Part shown: positions 46,481 to 55,050 of the stretch, piece after piece
Layout: every line of letters begins with the position of its first letter
Numbering within the stretch: the stretch's first letter is position 1
Position numbers and translations under genes: made by a program
Assembly (NCBI GenBank): GCA_900469475.1
Contig: UBXG01000020.1
Location: 1-64,000, forward strand
From: Hyphomicrobiales bacterium
Lineage (GTDB): Bacteria; Pseudomonadota; Alphaproteobacteria; Rhizobiales; Rhizobiaceae
DNA length: 64,000 nt
Reading direction: 5' to 3'
Notes under the pieces: model-generated
The model's database searches: none
The model's input: the letters and a program-made list of their open reading frames with translations, nothing else
Told to the model about the DNA's origin: nothing

Positions 46481-46819
46481 TGATATCACCTCAATAGAAA
46501 TGATGGCTTTGCTATCAAAATATACAAAATGATGCAAACTTTCAAGAGTTTCAAAATAATGAGGACGATACCGTGTCCGTTCAGCCACCTCGCCTTGAAG
46601 AGAATCGAACCAACGCCGCTTTCTGGAGTTTATCTAATCTGATGAGTCGTGTGCCTTTCATGGGGATGAGGTTCTGTTATGGAACATGTGTAGGGGTGGC
46701 CTTACAGTTTTCCGGACAAGGCCGATTATTCATCGTGTTGAGATTTCACTCCATTTTGCGTTTCGTCGCGACCATGGCGGAACCTATAGCCAGATGAGCG
46801 GCCAGCGCGTTCGAACAAG

Positions 46820-47827
46820 CTAGCGGTCATTTCGTGACCTGCCGGCTGGCGCACCTTCCCCTATCCCGCCTACCGGCTGAGTGCGGCTATTGGCGGACAT
46901 TACGACCGTCTCACGAACAGCATTGCTACTCTTCACATGATCGATGAACGCGCGGAGTTTCGGCAGCATCTGCCGACGGTGAGGAAAGTAGAGGAAGACC
47001 CCCGGCGTAATGGCAGCGAAAGGTTCCAGGACACTTTTGAGCGTTCCCGCCTCCAGCGCAGAAGCGACAATCGGGCGCGGAAGCTGCGCGAGGCCCATAC
47101 CCTGGAGCGCTGCCCCAAGCAGGGTAGGAAAGTCATTTGCAATCAGCGGGCCGGTGACCGCCAACTCCAAGACACCACTGTTTGTCGTGAAGGACCAAAG
47201 CGCGAGCGCGCCGTTCGACCGCCGCCATCTTATGCACGCATGTTCCCGCAAATCTTCCGGCTGGTTCGGCTGAATGCGACCTGAGAAATAAGAGGGACTG
47301 CCAACGACCACCATCGGGAAAGGCGGCGTCATACGCACCGCCACCATGTCGGCGGCGATGAACTGGCCCATGCGAATACCGGCATCGAACCCATGCGCAG
47401 CGAGATCGACCAATTCCTCGCTGACGGCGATCTCAACCTCGATCTCAGGATAGGCCTCCGAAAATGAGGCAAGGAGAGGTTCCAAGAGGATCGGCACGAC
47501 CGCGCGCGGCACGGCCAATCTGAGCAGCCCCGATGGTCGCTGTCCCAGGTCATAAGCTGCCCGACTGGCCGCAACGAGCTCTTCGAAAGCCGGTTTAGCC
47601 CGCGAAAAGAAGCGCTCTCCTGCCTCGGTAAGACCGACACTGCGCGTGGTGCGAATGAAAAGCGGCGCTCCCATCCGGTTTTCGAGAGCCCGGATGGCCT
47701 GGCTGACTGCGGAGGGAGTCACCCCCAGCTCAGCGGCAGCACGACGGAAATTGCGATGCTCGGCGACGCTCAGGAATGCCTCGACACCATCCAGGGCGCC
47801 TTGTCGGACCGTGAAGTTCTGCTTCAT
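46820..47827 (-). CDS. LysR-family transcription regulator
   Basis: 335 residues. The N-terminal winged helix-turn-helix is complete (ALDGVEAFLSVAEHRNFRRA, LGVTPSAVSQAIRALENRMG, LFIRTTRSVGLTEAGERFF). The effector-binding domain runs to about residue 300 and ends ...YFPHRRQMLPKLRAFIDH. The last 30 residues are not part of the fold. It diverges from the epoxide hydrolase operon with a 76-base gap, a typical layout for a LysR activator and its target, probably including self-control. The effector is unknown. Confidence 0.9.
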   Translation of the reverse strand: MKQNFTVRQGALDGVEAFLSVAEHRNFRRAAAELGVTPSAVSQAIRALENRMGAPLFIRTTRSVGLTEAGERFFSRAKPAFEELVAASRAAYDLGQRPSGLLRLAVPRAVVPILLEPLLASFSEAYPEIEVEIAVSEELVDLAAHGFDAGIRMGQFIAADMVAVRMTPPFPMVVVGSPSYFSGRIQPNQPEDLREHACIRWRRSNGALALWSFTTNSGVLELAVTGPLIANDFPTLLGAALQGMGLAQLPRPIVASALEAGTLKSVLEPFAAITPGVFLYFPHRRQMLPKLRAFIDHVKSSNAVRETVVMSANSRTQPVGGIGEGAPAGRSRNDR

Positions 47828-47903
47828 AGCCCATGAACATTATCGAGAATAGTCGCTCTCGGAAAGGGGTCATATTGTTTCCTTGCGAAAGGGAGTGACA
47901 CGG

Positions 47904-49064
47904 ATGGCGAACCGCAATGGACGAGAGGCTGGAGGCCCCAAATCCAACAACGACGAAGCCCGCCTATCGAGACGCGCGGTGCTGTTGGGGTCAGGCGCGT
48001 TCGCAAGTACCGTGGCTGCTAGACCGCTTCTGGCCGTAGCGGCAGGGTTCGTCAGGCATGACGATGAGCCGACATCCTGGGTGGATCCGCAGATGCCGGA
48101 AGTTACGCACCACGTAGTCGATGCCAATGGCATACGAGTGCATGTTGTGGAGCAGGGTTCGGGACCCCTCGTGATCCTCCTCCATGGCTTTCCGGAATGC
48201 TGGTATTCGTGGCGGCATCAGCTGACGATGCTGGCCCAGGCGGGGTTTCGTGCGATTGCGCCGGATCTCCGGGGCTATGGTCGCAGCGACTGTCCGCCGG
48301 ATGGAGGGAAATACACCATCCTTGATTATATCGGCGATATGGTGGGCCTGATCGATACCCTGGGTGTCGAGCAGGCGGTCATCGCCGGTCATGATTTCGG
48401 AGCGACCATCGCGTGGCAGGCTGCATTGATGCGGCCGGATAAGTTCCGTGCCGTCATTGGCCTCAGTGCCCCCTTCAGGCCCCGAGGGTTCGGCACCTCG
48501 GTTTTGCCGACGACGCTCATGCCGCAGAACGACAAGGCGGTTTACTACCAACTCTATCTAGCTACTCCTCAAGCCGAAATCGGAATGGAGCAGAATAGGC
48601 GGCAGACGCTGCGCTCCCTCTTCTACCAGATGTCTGGGGAGGTGTTGCAGGCCGCCGGCCCGGCGAGCGCCGACCTTGGGCCTGGAATGATCCCACGAAG
48701 CGGTGCCGCCCTGCCGGAGAACCCACCTTTGCCCAACTGGATCACGTCTGCCGAGTTGGAGGTCTACATCGAAGAATTCACCTGCAGCGGCTTCCGTGGC
48801 CCCTTGAACTGGTACCGCAACATCGATCGAAGTTGGGAGCTTTTAGGGATGACACAAGGCGCGAAGGTGACAGTTCCTGCTCTCTACGTCGCGGGCGACC
48901 GCGATTTCGTCGCCGCCGCCAATCGTGAATTTATTCCGCTTCAGGCCAAGTTTGTTCCGAAGCTGCGCCGCCCGTTGATACTGCCCGGTTGCGGCCACTG
49001 GACCCAACAGGAGCGCGCCACCGACGTCAGTGCCGCAATGATCGATTTCCTACAACAACTCTAG
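47904..49064 (+). CDS. Alpha/beta hydrolase, epoxide hydrolase-like, with Tat signal
   Basis: 386 residues. A twin-arginine signal lies at about 20-45 (LSRRAVLLGSGAFASTVAA). The hydrolase domain has the oxyanion HGFPECWYSWRHQ, nucleophile elbow GHDFGA with Asp, the cap with NWYRNID, the acid RDF and the base GCGHW. Asp as nucleophile together with HGFPE fits epoxide hydrolases (or haloalkane-type enzymes) rather than esterases. Export by Tat is unusual for this family. The ATG at 47904 has GGGAG at 8 bases. It opens a four-gene plus-strand run under a divergent LysR gene. Confidence 0.82.
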   Translation: MANRNGREAGGPKSNNDEARLSRRAVLLGSGAFASTVAARPLLAVAAGFVRHDDEPTSWVDPQMPEVTHHVVDANGIRVHVVEQGSGPLVILLHGFPECWYSWRHQLTMLAQAGFRAIAPDLRGYGRSDCPPDGGKYTILDYIGDMVGLIDTLGVEQAVIAGHDFGATIAWQAALMRPDKFRAVIGLSAPFRPRGFGTSVLPTTLMPQNDKAVYYQLYLATPQAEIGMEQNRRQTLRSLFYQMSGEVLQAAGPASADLGPGMIPRSGAALPENPPLPNWITSAELEVYIEEFTCSGFRGPLNWYRNIDRSWELLGMTQGAKVTVPALYVAGDRDFVAAANREFIPLQAKFVPKLRRPLILPGCGHWTQQERATDVSAAMIDFLQQL

Positions 49065-49120
49065 ATGCGACTGAAAGCGTGCTCTGGAATTTGCAGTCTT
49101 TCTCTAAAAAGGAAACTCCT

Positions 49121-49972
49121 ATGACCGACGAACTCGAAGACGTGCGCGCCCACTATCGCGCCACCGGCCTGACCGACCGTTTGAAAGTCGCACTCTCCAG
49201 CTTCGGGTCGGAGGAAAAAACGCTCCATGCCCATGAGCTTGCCACTCTCGATCAATTTCATACGCGAGGCATGGCCGCGACGGTGGAACTTGTTGCTCTC
49301 GCCGGACTTAACGCTGGGATGTCCGTGCTTGATGTTGGGGCTGGTGTTGGGGGACCCGCGCGCTTCCTCGCGGCGACGTACGGTTGCTCCGTAAAAGGCA
49401 TCGACCTTAGTGAACCCTTTATCCAGGCTGCCCGCTATCTGACCCAGCGTACCGGCCAGCAGGACCAGGTCGACTTCGAGGTAGGAAGCGCCCTCGATCT
49501 GCCATTTGACGATGCCCGATTTGACGCGGTGTTCTTGCAACATGTGGCTATGAACATCGGAGCCCGTGATCGGCTTTATGCCGAGATCCGGCGTGTGCTG
49601 AGGGTCGGCGGCAGGTTTGCGACCTATGACGTCGTCCTGCTCGACGGCGAACCCGATTATCCCCTGCCGTGGGCCTCCACATCCTCGACGAGCTTTCTAC
49701 TGCCGAGCCAGCTGACACAGAAGATAATTGAACAGGCGGGATTCCGAACATTGGTCGTGCGCGACGACACGGAGGCAGCCAGGGAATGGGCAAGCCAGCT
49801 CCGCCCGACCGCCACACCGCCGGCGCTCAATCTCGGGCTCCTCATGGGGCCGGACTTTGCAAAAGCTGCCGTCAATCTCGGGCGCAATCTACTTGATGGC
49901 CGGCTTGGCATCCTCTGCGCCGTATTCGAAGCCAAGGCTGTCGGTATCCGCGACGAGGGAGAAGCCGCATGA
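49121..49972 (+). CDS. SAM-dependent methyltransferase (class I)
   Basis: 283 residues. Rossmann motif I is VLDVGAGVGGPARFLAA; the acidic post-I residue lies in VKGIDLSEPFIQAARYL; LPFDDARFDAVFLQHVAMNI and LRVGGRFATYDVVLLDGEPD follow. This is the Methyltransf_11/UbiE-like pattern, similar to small-molecule methyltransferases. The long upstream frame (from 48989) lies inside the hydrolase gene. The ATG at 49121 has AAAGGA upstream. It ends in an ATGA overlap with the membrane protein gene. The substrate is unknown, possibly a product of the hydrolase. Confidence 0.83.
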   Translation: MTDELEDVRAHYRATGLTDRLKVALSSFGSEEKTLHAHELATLDQFHTRGMAATVELVALAGLNAGMSVLDVGAGVGGPARFLAATYGCSVKGIDLSEPFIQAARYLTQRTGQQDQVDFEVGSALDLPFDDARFDAVFLQHVAMNIGARDRLYAEIRRVLRVGGRFATYDVVLLDGEPDYPLPWASTSSTSFLLPSQLTQKIIEQAGFRTLVVRDDTEAAREWASQLRPTATPPALNLGLLMGPDFAKAAVNLGRNLLDGRLGILCAVFEAKAVGIRDEGEAA

Positions 49973-50490
49973 CCGCCACCACCATCTTTCAGCTCCACCT
50001 TATTTTTGGTTATGTGCCGTGGCTGCTGCTTATGGCCGCCTACGGATGGCCGCGCTTGAGAACGTTAGATCGGGCTGAAGCACATCGCGCCATTGCCGCC
50101 TTGCACAGCTTCCGCTTTTTCGGGCTGGTTTTCCTGATTCCCGGCGTTGTCGGGCCAAACCTGCCTCAGGGATTTGCTGAATTTGCCGCATATGGCGACT
50201 TTGCAACCGGCATATTGGCCATGCTCGCCATGGCTGCAGTGAGCTTCCGTCCGTTATTTTGGATGTTGGTGATTGCTTTCAACGTGGTTGGCATCGTTGA
50301 TATCACTGTCGACTATGCTCACGGTTTCCAGTTGAGCTTGCCTCCAGGCGAGCTCGGATCCGCCTACGGCATCGTCATCGTTTATGTGCCTTTGCTGTTC
50401 ATCACGCATATTACCGCCCTTGTACTGTGGCTGCCGATCGGACGATCCGGCTCTATCTCATTGGGACGGCGACCGGGAACGAGCCCGTGA
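49969..50490 (+). CDS. Integral membrane protein of unknown function
   Basis: 173 residues with about five hydrophobic helices: LIFGYVPWLLLMAAYG, FRFFGLVFLIPGVVG, TGILAMLAMAAVSF, LFWMLVIAFNVVGIVDI and YGIVIVYVPLLFITHITALV. No catalytic motif is visible and I do not recognise the family. It is coupled by ATGA to the methyltransferase before it, and its stop is overlapped by the GTG of the metallopeptidase gene, so it belongs to the same transcription unit. Confidence 0.7.
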   Translation: MTATTIFQLHLIFGYVPWLLLMAAYGWPRLRTLDRAEAHRAIAALHSFRFFGLVFLIPGVVGPNLPQGFAEFAAYGDFATGILAMLAMAAVSFRPLFWMLVIAFNVVGIVDITVDYAHGFQLSLPPGELGSAYGIVIVYVPLLFITHITALVLWLPIGRSGSISLGRRPGTSP

Positions 50491-51353
50491 GCGAAAGGAA
50501 CAAGGGGCAGACCGCCTCCCGAGTCAGCGGAGAAGAGGAACAGATTCCAGCGAAAAATTTCCGACCTCCTCACCGCATGCGCTTTGTGAGGATGATAGCG
50601 ATCGTGCTGATATCTGGGATAGTCGCGCTGAGCGGCATGTCATTAACGTATCCGCCCCTAGCCGCCGAGGTCTGTCCAAATTGCATGGGCTTCAACAATT
50701 CTGGAGACCAAATATTTGTAGAGCAAGGCATGCCAGCGGTTCGGATGCAGGAGGCGGTTGAGACAATCGGCCTCGCGCGAGATCGTGTTCGCAATTTCTA
50801 CCGAGATGTGGTCGGCAAGCCGGATATCTTCGTTTGCGGTGATGACGACTGTTATCGCCGGATCGGCGGGGGCGGCTCCAGAGGTATGGCATTGCTGGAC
50901 ATTGCTCTGTTCCTATCGCCGCGGGGCAACACCGTAACCATTGCTGCCCATGAACTATCCCATATCGAGCTGCATCGTCGCATCGGCATCACCAAGGCCT
51001 ACCGGCATATGGTGCCGCAATGGTTCGATGAAGGGCTTGCAGTCTTCGTCTCCGATGACGGCCGCTATTTGAAGCCTGCTTCTGCTGAGGACCGTTGCCT
51101 CGCGTCGCCTGACGGTCCGATGCCCGCGACACGTGAAGCCTGGGTCGAGTCCGCCCAAACATCCGGCCTATATGCCAAAGCCGCATGCCGCGTCAGCCGA
51201 TGGATATCAGGCCACGGCGGTTCAGATGCTGTGATTGCTCTCCTACAGGCGGTGGCGAACGGCACTTCTTTCGCGGAAGCATATGATCGGAGCGATACTG
51301 CGGTGCCCGTCGCACGATCGATGAGCTCGCTGCAAGTTCTAGGCTCGCGATGA
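50487..51353 (+). CDS. Membrane-anchored or secreted zinc metallopeptidase-like protein
   Basis: About 288 residues. After a basic N-terminal stretch, a hydrophobic segment (FVRMIAIVLISGIVALSGM) serves as signal or anchor. The catalytic pattern is AAHELSHIELHRR (HExxH) and, about 30 residues later, QWFDEGLAVFVSDD with the third zinc ligand. This is a gluzincin layout related to M1/peptidase-MA proteins. Four cysteines lie in the mature part. The GTG at 50487 overlaps the preceding TGA; the ATG at 50577, without a ribosome binding site, is the alternative. It closes the operon. The target is unknown. Confidence 0.65.
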   Translation: MSERNKGQTASRVSGEEEQIPAKNFRPPHRMRFVRMIAIVLISGIVALSGMSLTYPPLAAEVCPNCMGFNNSGDQIFVEQGMPAVRMQEAVETIGLARDRVRNFYRDVVGKPDIFVCGDDDCYRRIGGGGSRGMALLDIALFLSPRGNTVTIAAHELSHIELHRRIGITKAYRHMVPQWFDEGLAVFVSDDGRYLKPASAEDRCLASPDGPMPATREAWVESAQTSGLYAKAACRVSRWISGHGGSDAVIALLQAVANGTSFAEAYDRSDTAVPVARSMSSLQVLGSR

Positions 51354-51663
51354 AATACAAAGATGGGTGAAATCTCGACACAAATTAACAAACGCCGCTT
51401 TTAAAGACCACGACTACAGTCAACAAAATCGGATCCGTTGATGTGAACAGATTCGAACCCCCGAGTCAGTGAAGTAGTGGGCTTAGGTCGCAGCTAAATA
51501 ACTGATATATAACGATATTACATTTTGAACACTTAGGCGATTTTGCAACACATCTTATCGGCAAAACCAATGGCGGCCCCTTTGCTTTTGCCAACGACGA
51601 TTAGCCCATCAGAGTCCGTCAGGACGATCAGACATCCAGGTGGGAATAACCTGCGCAATCCGT
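51354..51663. other. 310-base gap, no gene seen
   Basis: No supported gene on either strand. A GATTCGAACCCCCGA-like string near 51450 recalls the T-arm of a tRNA read on the minus strand, but the matching arm does not pair, so it is not a tRNA. The gap separates the metallopeptidase operon from the convergent toxin-associated cluster. Confidence 0.4.
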
Positions 51664-52227
51664 CTATCTCTTCAACTCGATCCGAAAATATATCGACCCC
51701 CCTTCGTGGGGAGCAATAACATTTCCGCTTTGAGCTATCATGACAAATTGCATGATCTCATCTTGCATAATGCCCGTCAGGAGGAGCTCTATCTCACAGC
51801 TATTGATCCCGTTGGCGCCGCTGTAGAGATCGAACGTGACGCCTTCATCTTCTTCTTGGTCCGTAATGTTAGCGTCCACCAGCTTCAATCCCAAGGAGGA
51901 CATTACTTCCGGATGATAGCGTCCAGTCTCACCGTTATGCCTGACGATCGGCACAAATAGGGAAACCGCTGAAGCATTCGCACCAAAAAGCGAGGACTCG
52001 ATCGCCTCGAAACGCCGGCGCATTTCTTCTGGCTCGTCCTGTCCCTTGATCGGGAGGTTTCCAGATGGGTTCGCATAAAACCGAGCCCATCTGGATGGGA
52101 AGAAGACGCGCAGCTTCCAACCGAGTGGTGGAATTCCCCGGAAATATTCAGCGAAGGTCGAATCTCGGTCCCGCCACATCAGATCACGTCGCTGATCGCT
52201 TTCACTTCGGTTGCCCACCATCTGCAC
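51664..52227 (-). CDS. Hypothetical protein next to a toxin/immunity remnant
   Basis: Up to 187 residues; the GTG at 52227 and the ATGs at 52221 and 52179 are all possible starts and none has a strong ribosome binding site. It is soluble, with an FFPSRWARFYANPSG segment, an acidic middle (TDQEEDEGVTFDLYSG) and an end APHEGGSIYFRIELKR. No family is recognised. It lies on the same strand downstream of the putative immunity gene. In polymorphic toxin loci such genes are often additional immunity proteins, so that role is a guess from position. Confidence 0.45.
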   Translation of the reverse strand: MQMVGNRSESDQRRDLMWRDRDSTFAEYFRGIPPLGWKLRVFFPSRWARFYANPSGNLPIKGQDEPEEMRRRFEAIESSLFGANASAVSLFVPIVRHNGETGRYHPEVMSSLGLKLVDANITDQEEDEGVTFDLYSGANGINSCEIELLLTGIMQDEIMQFVMIAQSGNVIAPHEGGSIYFRIELKR

Positions 52228-52416
52228 CGAGACGCGCCACGCCGAAGCCTTTCTTGAAGACCCAGATCAACAAGCCAAACTCCAATGATGCGCGCGGCAT
52301 CGCACAGATGATGCAAGCTAATTTCTTTTGTCCCGGACATCGCCTTCGTCTGTGATGTCCGTGTCTAGTGGGCATTTACTACACTTGCGAATACGCAAAG
52401 TGCAGGAAACTTGACC

Positions 52417-52731
52417 TCAGCCATGAACCCATCCCCGGGCTGTATGGTCCAAATCGGCTTCACGCCTACGGGGATAAAATTCCTTTTTCGACGAAAGGCC
52501 AAAGAACAGCGTCCCATGGATTCCTTGGACAACGCTTTTTCGTAGCGGGCGTTTCGATACTCGACCGATGATGGAACCCGCAGCGTCGTCTCCAATTCTT
52601 TCAATTACGTCCTCTATGAATTCTATATCTTGACCCTCTTGCGGAAAAAGAATGCTGAAATCCCCGTCGTCACAGACGAAGACATCGTAAGCAGCATTAT
52701 CGGCTCCGTCGATGAACTGGATGTTCTTCAT
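52417..52731 (-). CDS. Putative immunity protein of a polymorphic toxin
   Basis: 104 residues from the ATG at 52731 (an ATG three codons earlier is also open). The sequence is acidic and compact: KNIQFIDGADNAAYDVFVCD, FSILFPQEGQDIEFIEDVIE, then SVVQGIHGTLFFGLSSKKEF and YPRRREADLD. A small acidic single-domain protein coded 43 bases after a toxin C-terminal tail is the standard position of an immunity gene. A different frame runs on to 52365 and may reflect an altered 3' end. Function is inferred from context, not from a known active site. Confidence 0.5.
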   Translation of the reverse strand: MKNIQFIDGADNAAYDVFVCDDGDFSILFPQEGQDIEFIEDVIERIGDDAAGSIIGRVSKRPLRKSVVQGIHGTLFFGLSSKKEFYPRRREADLDHTARGWVHG

Positions 52732-52774
52732 ATCTCTCACCTCTCGAATTGTGATGCCGAGCTTTCACCCGAAT

Positions 52775-52949
52775 TTATTTCGGCGGGTACTTATTCTTAT
52801 AGCCTCCACCTGGGGTTTGCACGTCCCAATGCGGCCCTCCATGGGCCAGGCCACCCTGCCCAGTTGGGACCCAGACGTCGCCGTCCTTATCTTTCCATCC
52901 GTAACCCGAGCCATTCGGATTGGGAACCCAATCAGGACCGCCTTTGGGG
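52775..52949 (-). pseudogene. C-terminal tail of a polymorphic toxin, truncated by an IS6 element
   Basis: Reading the minus strand into the stop at 52775 gives PPKGGPDWVPNPNGSGYGWK, then DKDGDVWVPTGQGGLAHGGP and HWDVQTPGGGYKNKYPPK. This Trp/Gly-rich tail with AHGGPHWDVQ resembles the toxin ends of RHS-like and other polymorphic effectors (type 37-like). The frame has no start; everything upstream is replaced by the IS6 element from 52950. A putative immunity gene follows. I am confident that it is a coding fragment, less so of the exact toxin class. Confidence 0.5.
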
Positions 52950-53839
52950 GGGCTTGTCGCAAAGTGGGGTTCGGCCCGCAGTTTGCCCGTGAATGGGTGC
53001 GCTTTACGCTTTGTTAACTTTTTGAAGTCCGAAGAGGCGCGCGAGCAGGTCGTTCTGCTCGTTGACGGTCCAATCGCCGGAAAAGCCGAAGCCCTTCTTC
53101 AGCCAGAGCATGGCTTCGAACCCAGCGATCGTTCGTCGCGCCGTCCTGAAAGATCGGAAACCGCCGATCTTCGGCATGTTCTTCTTCACGCGAAAATGGT
53201 CGCTTTCAATGCCTTGCTGGAGATGCTTGGTTACATGGTGGACCGGTTTCGGATGCAACAGCCGATCGTCGATGGCCGCCTTGATCGTCGAAGGGAATGT
53301 ATTGGCGCCATCGGTGCCGATCTTTTCCGGCGAGAGGAGCGGCTCGTCTTTGAGCATCTTGCGGAAGAAGCGCTTAGCGGCATGGAGGTCGCGCTTTGCG
53401 GTGAGCAGGAAGTCGATGGGGTTTCCGTGCTTGTCGATGGCGCGGTATAGATAGCGCCACTTGCCACGGATTTTGACATAGGTCTCGTCGATCCGGACCG
53501 AACCACAATGCGGGCGCCGAAACTGACGCAGTCTCTTCTCGATGACAGGAGCATAAGCAAGGACCCAGCGGTTGATCGTGCTATGGTCCACTTCGAAGCC
53601 GCGCTCGCGGAACATCTCTTCCAGGTCGCGATAGCTGAGTGGATAGCGCAGATACCAACTTACCGCCTGCACGATTAGCCAGGCCTCGAAATGCCGGCCC
53701 TTGAAATCATCCTTCGACTGGCGCTTCAGCTTCCCGGCAATAGCATTCAGAATCATTTGTACGCTCCACAACATCGGGAGCGGGAATTTCTCCGGTGATC
53801 GTCAACACGCGGTTAACCAAGAAAAATTGCGACAGGCCC
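52950..53839 (-). mobile_element. IS6-family insertion sequence
   Basis: An element of about 890 bases bounded by imperfect inverted repeats: GGGCTTGTCGCAAA at the left end and, on the other strand, GGGCCTGTCGCAAT at the right end. These resemble the TGTCGCAAA/TGTTGCAAA ends of IS6/IS26 relatives. It encodes one DDE transposase. The 8 bases outside the left end (CTTTGGGG) and the right end (ATTTAAAG) differ, so there is no target duplication. The end positions are set by eye. Confidence 0.7.
53004..53756 (-). CDS. IS6-family transposase
   Basis: 250 residues. The helix-turn-helix region (LSYRDLEEMFRERGFEVDHS, TINRWVLAYAP) precedes the DDE catalytic domain, with Asp in RIDETYVKIRGKWRYLYRAI, Asp in GTDGANTF and Glu in QGIESDHFRVKKNMP. 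The C-terminal GFRSFRTARRTIAGFEAM is the usual family end. GGAG lies 7 bases before the ATG at 53756; an ATG six codons earlier is also open. The gene is intact and the element is probably active or recently active. Confidence 0.9.
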   Translation of the reverse strand: MILNAIAGKLKRQSKDDFKGRHFEAWLIVQAVSWYLRYPLSYRDLEEMFRERGFEVDHSTINRWVLAYAPVIEKRLRQFRRPHCGSVRIDETYVKIRGKWRYLYRAIDKHGNPIDFLLTAKRDLHAAKRFFRKMLKDEPLLSPEKIGTDGANTFPSTIKAAIDDRLLHPKPVHHVTKHLQQGIESDHFRVKKNMPKIGGFRSFRTARRTIAGFEAMLWLKKGFGFSGDWTVNEQNDLLARLFGLQKVNKA

Positions 53840-54065
53840 ATTTAAAGTCTGCCTTCTTCGACAGCCGAGACGCACGCCTCCGTCACTACCCGGACTTTTA
53901 TACCAAAATCGGCGACGCGTTGCGCCGCTCGGGCCGGCTGCGCCAGGTCGAGCTAATTAAGCAGTTCACGATCGCATTATTAGCACTGCGCTTAAGCGCA
54001 TAAGAGGCAGAGCGCACCGGATTGCCGTAGCGCTGCGTTGTCACCGCCGGCGACTGTTTGAGACT

Positions 54066-54698
54066 TTACGCTGCCCTGATCTTCGTCTCTGCGTCGCGGT
54101 CACGGTAAGCGATCAGATCCTCAATGGTGATAAGATGGAGGCCATGCCGCTCGGCGAACACTTCAAGGTCGGGAAGGCGCGCCATGGTGCCATCGTCTTT
54201 CGCGACCTCGCAGATGACTCCGGACGCGGAAAGGCCAGCAAGCCGGGCAAGATCGACAGCAGCCTCAGTGTGCCCCGGCCTTCCGAGTACACCTTCCGGA
54301 TGAGCGCGTAACGGGAAGATATGGCCGGGCCGGGCGAAGTCCTCAGGAAGCGCACCCTTCGTCACCAAGGCGCGGACGGTCGCGGCGCGGTCGGCCGCCG
54401 AGATGCCCGTTGTCGTCTCCGGGATATAGTCGACCGAAACGGTGAAGGCGGTCTTTAGCATCTCGGTGTTGTTAGGCACCATCAAGGGAATGTCGAGTTC
54501 GTCCAGCCGCTCGCCTTCCATCGGCACGCAGATCAGACCGCGCGCATGGTTCATCATGAACGCGATGGCCTCCGGCGTGATCAATTCCGATGCGACGAGC
54601 AGATCCCCTTCATTTTCTCTGTCGCGGTCATCGACCACAACCACGATTTCACCACGGCCGATCGCGGCGATCGCATCTTCAATTCGGGAAATTGCCAT
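54066..54698 (-). CDS. ribB: 3,4-dihydroxy-2-butanone 4-phosphate synthase
   Basis: 210 residues. It turns ribulose 5-phosphate into formate and the four-carbon riboflavin precursor. The family motifs are complete: VVVVDDRDRENEGDLLVAS with the acidic metal site, FMMNHARGLICVPM, FTVSVDYIPETTTGISAADRA, RPGHIFPLRAHPEGVLGRPG and HTEAAVDLARLAGL. It stops after the RibB domain (no RibA fusion). The ATG at 54698 has AAGG at 7 bases. An FMN riboswitch lies about 110 bases upstream, so expression falls when FMN is plentiful. Confidence 0.95.
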   Translation of the reverse strand: MAISRIEDAIAAIGRGEIVVVVDDRDRENEGDLLVASELITPEAIAFMMNHARGLICVPMEGERLDELDIPLMVPNNTEMLKTAFTVSVDYIPETTTGISAADRAATVRALVTKGALPEDFARPGHIFPLRAHPEGVLGRPGHTEAAVDLARLAGLSASGVICEVAKDDGTMARLPDLEVFAERHGLHLITIEDLIAYRDRDAETKIRAA

Positions 54699-54807
54699 TT
54701 CAATGCCTTTCAAGGGTTAACCGCTTTAGCGGCCGCATGACCAATGACGGCCACAAATATCCCTTGGGCGAACAGGCGTAGGAACGTCGCAACCCGCGAC
54801 GCCCGCT

Positions 54808-54944
54808 GCATGCTCTCTTCCATCCGGACTATACCGTCGGCCCCGGCCTCTCACCGGATCTGCTGACCTTCCATTCGCGGAAGCGCTCGCGGGCTCCGGG
54901 TTTCCCCGATACCGCCGGTGGGGAATTGCACCCCGCCCTGAGAA
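54808..54944 (-). promoter_or_regulatory. FMN riboswitch (RFN element)
   Basis: On the minus strand the conserved RFN blocks appear in order: TCTCAGGGCGGGGTGCAATT, CCCCACCGGCGGTAT, a variable hairpin, AGCCCGCGAGCG, GGTCAGCAGATCCGGTGAGA, GGCCGGGGCCGACGGTATAG and TCCGGATGGAAGAGAGCATG. It stands in front of ribB, where it is usually found. FMN binding would lower ribB expression by termination or by hiding the start. Confidence 0.95.
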
Positions 54945-55050
54945 CAGATCTAACATAAGGGACCGGACCTCATCTTTGCAAGAGGGCCACGCCACCTTCC
55001 AACTTCCGAACCTTGCGATGCGATCGAACACACCGTTCTGGAATAGTGAA

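Noticed and set aside
46573..46797. Plus-strand frame upstream of the antitoxin
   Set aside because: No domain or start signal; it overlaps the probable toxin-antitoxin promoter.
51440..51480. tRNA-like T-arm string on the minus strand
   Set aside because: The GGGGGTTCGAATC string has no pairing 3' strand, acceptor stem or anticodon arm around it.
52334..52361. CGGACATC/GATGTCCG hairpin
   Set aside because: The 12-base loop and lack of a T-run on either strand make a terminator unlikely.
53840..54003. Coding-like plus-strand fragment at the right flank of the IS6 element
   Set aside because: It reads as about 50 sensible codons (for example RLRHYPDFYTKIGDALRRSG) but has no start and I recognise no family, so I do not annotate it.
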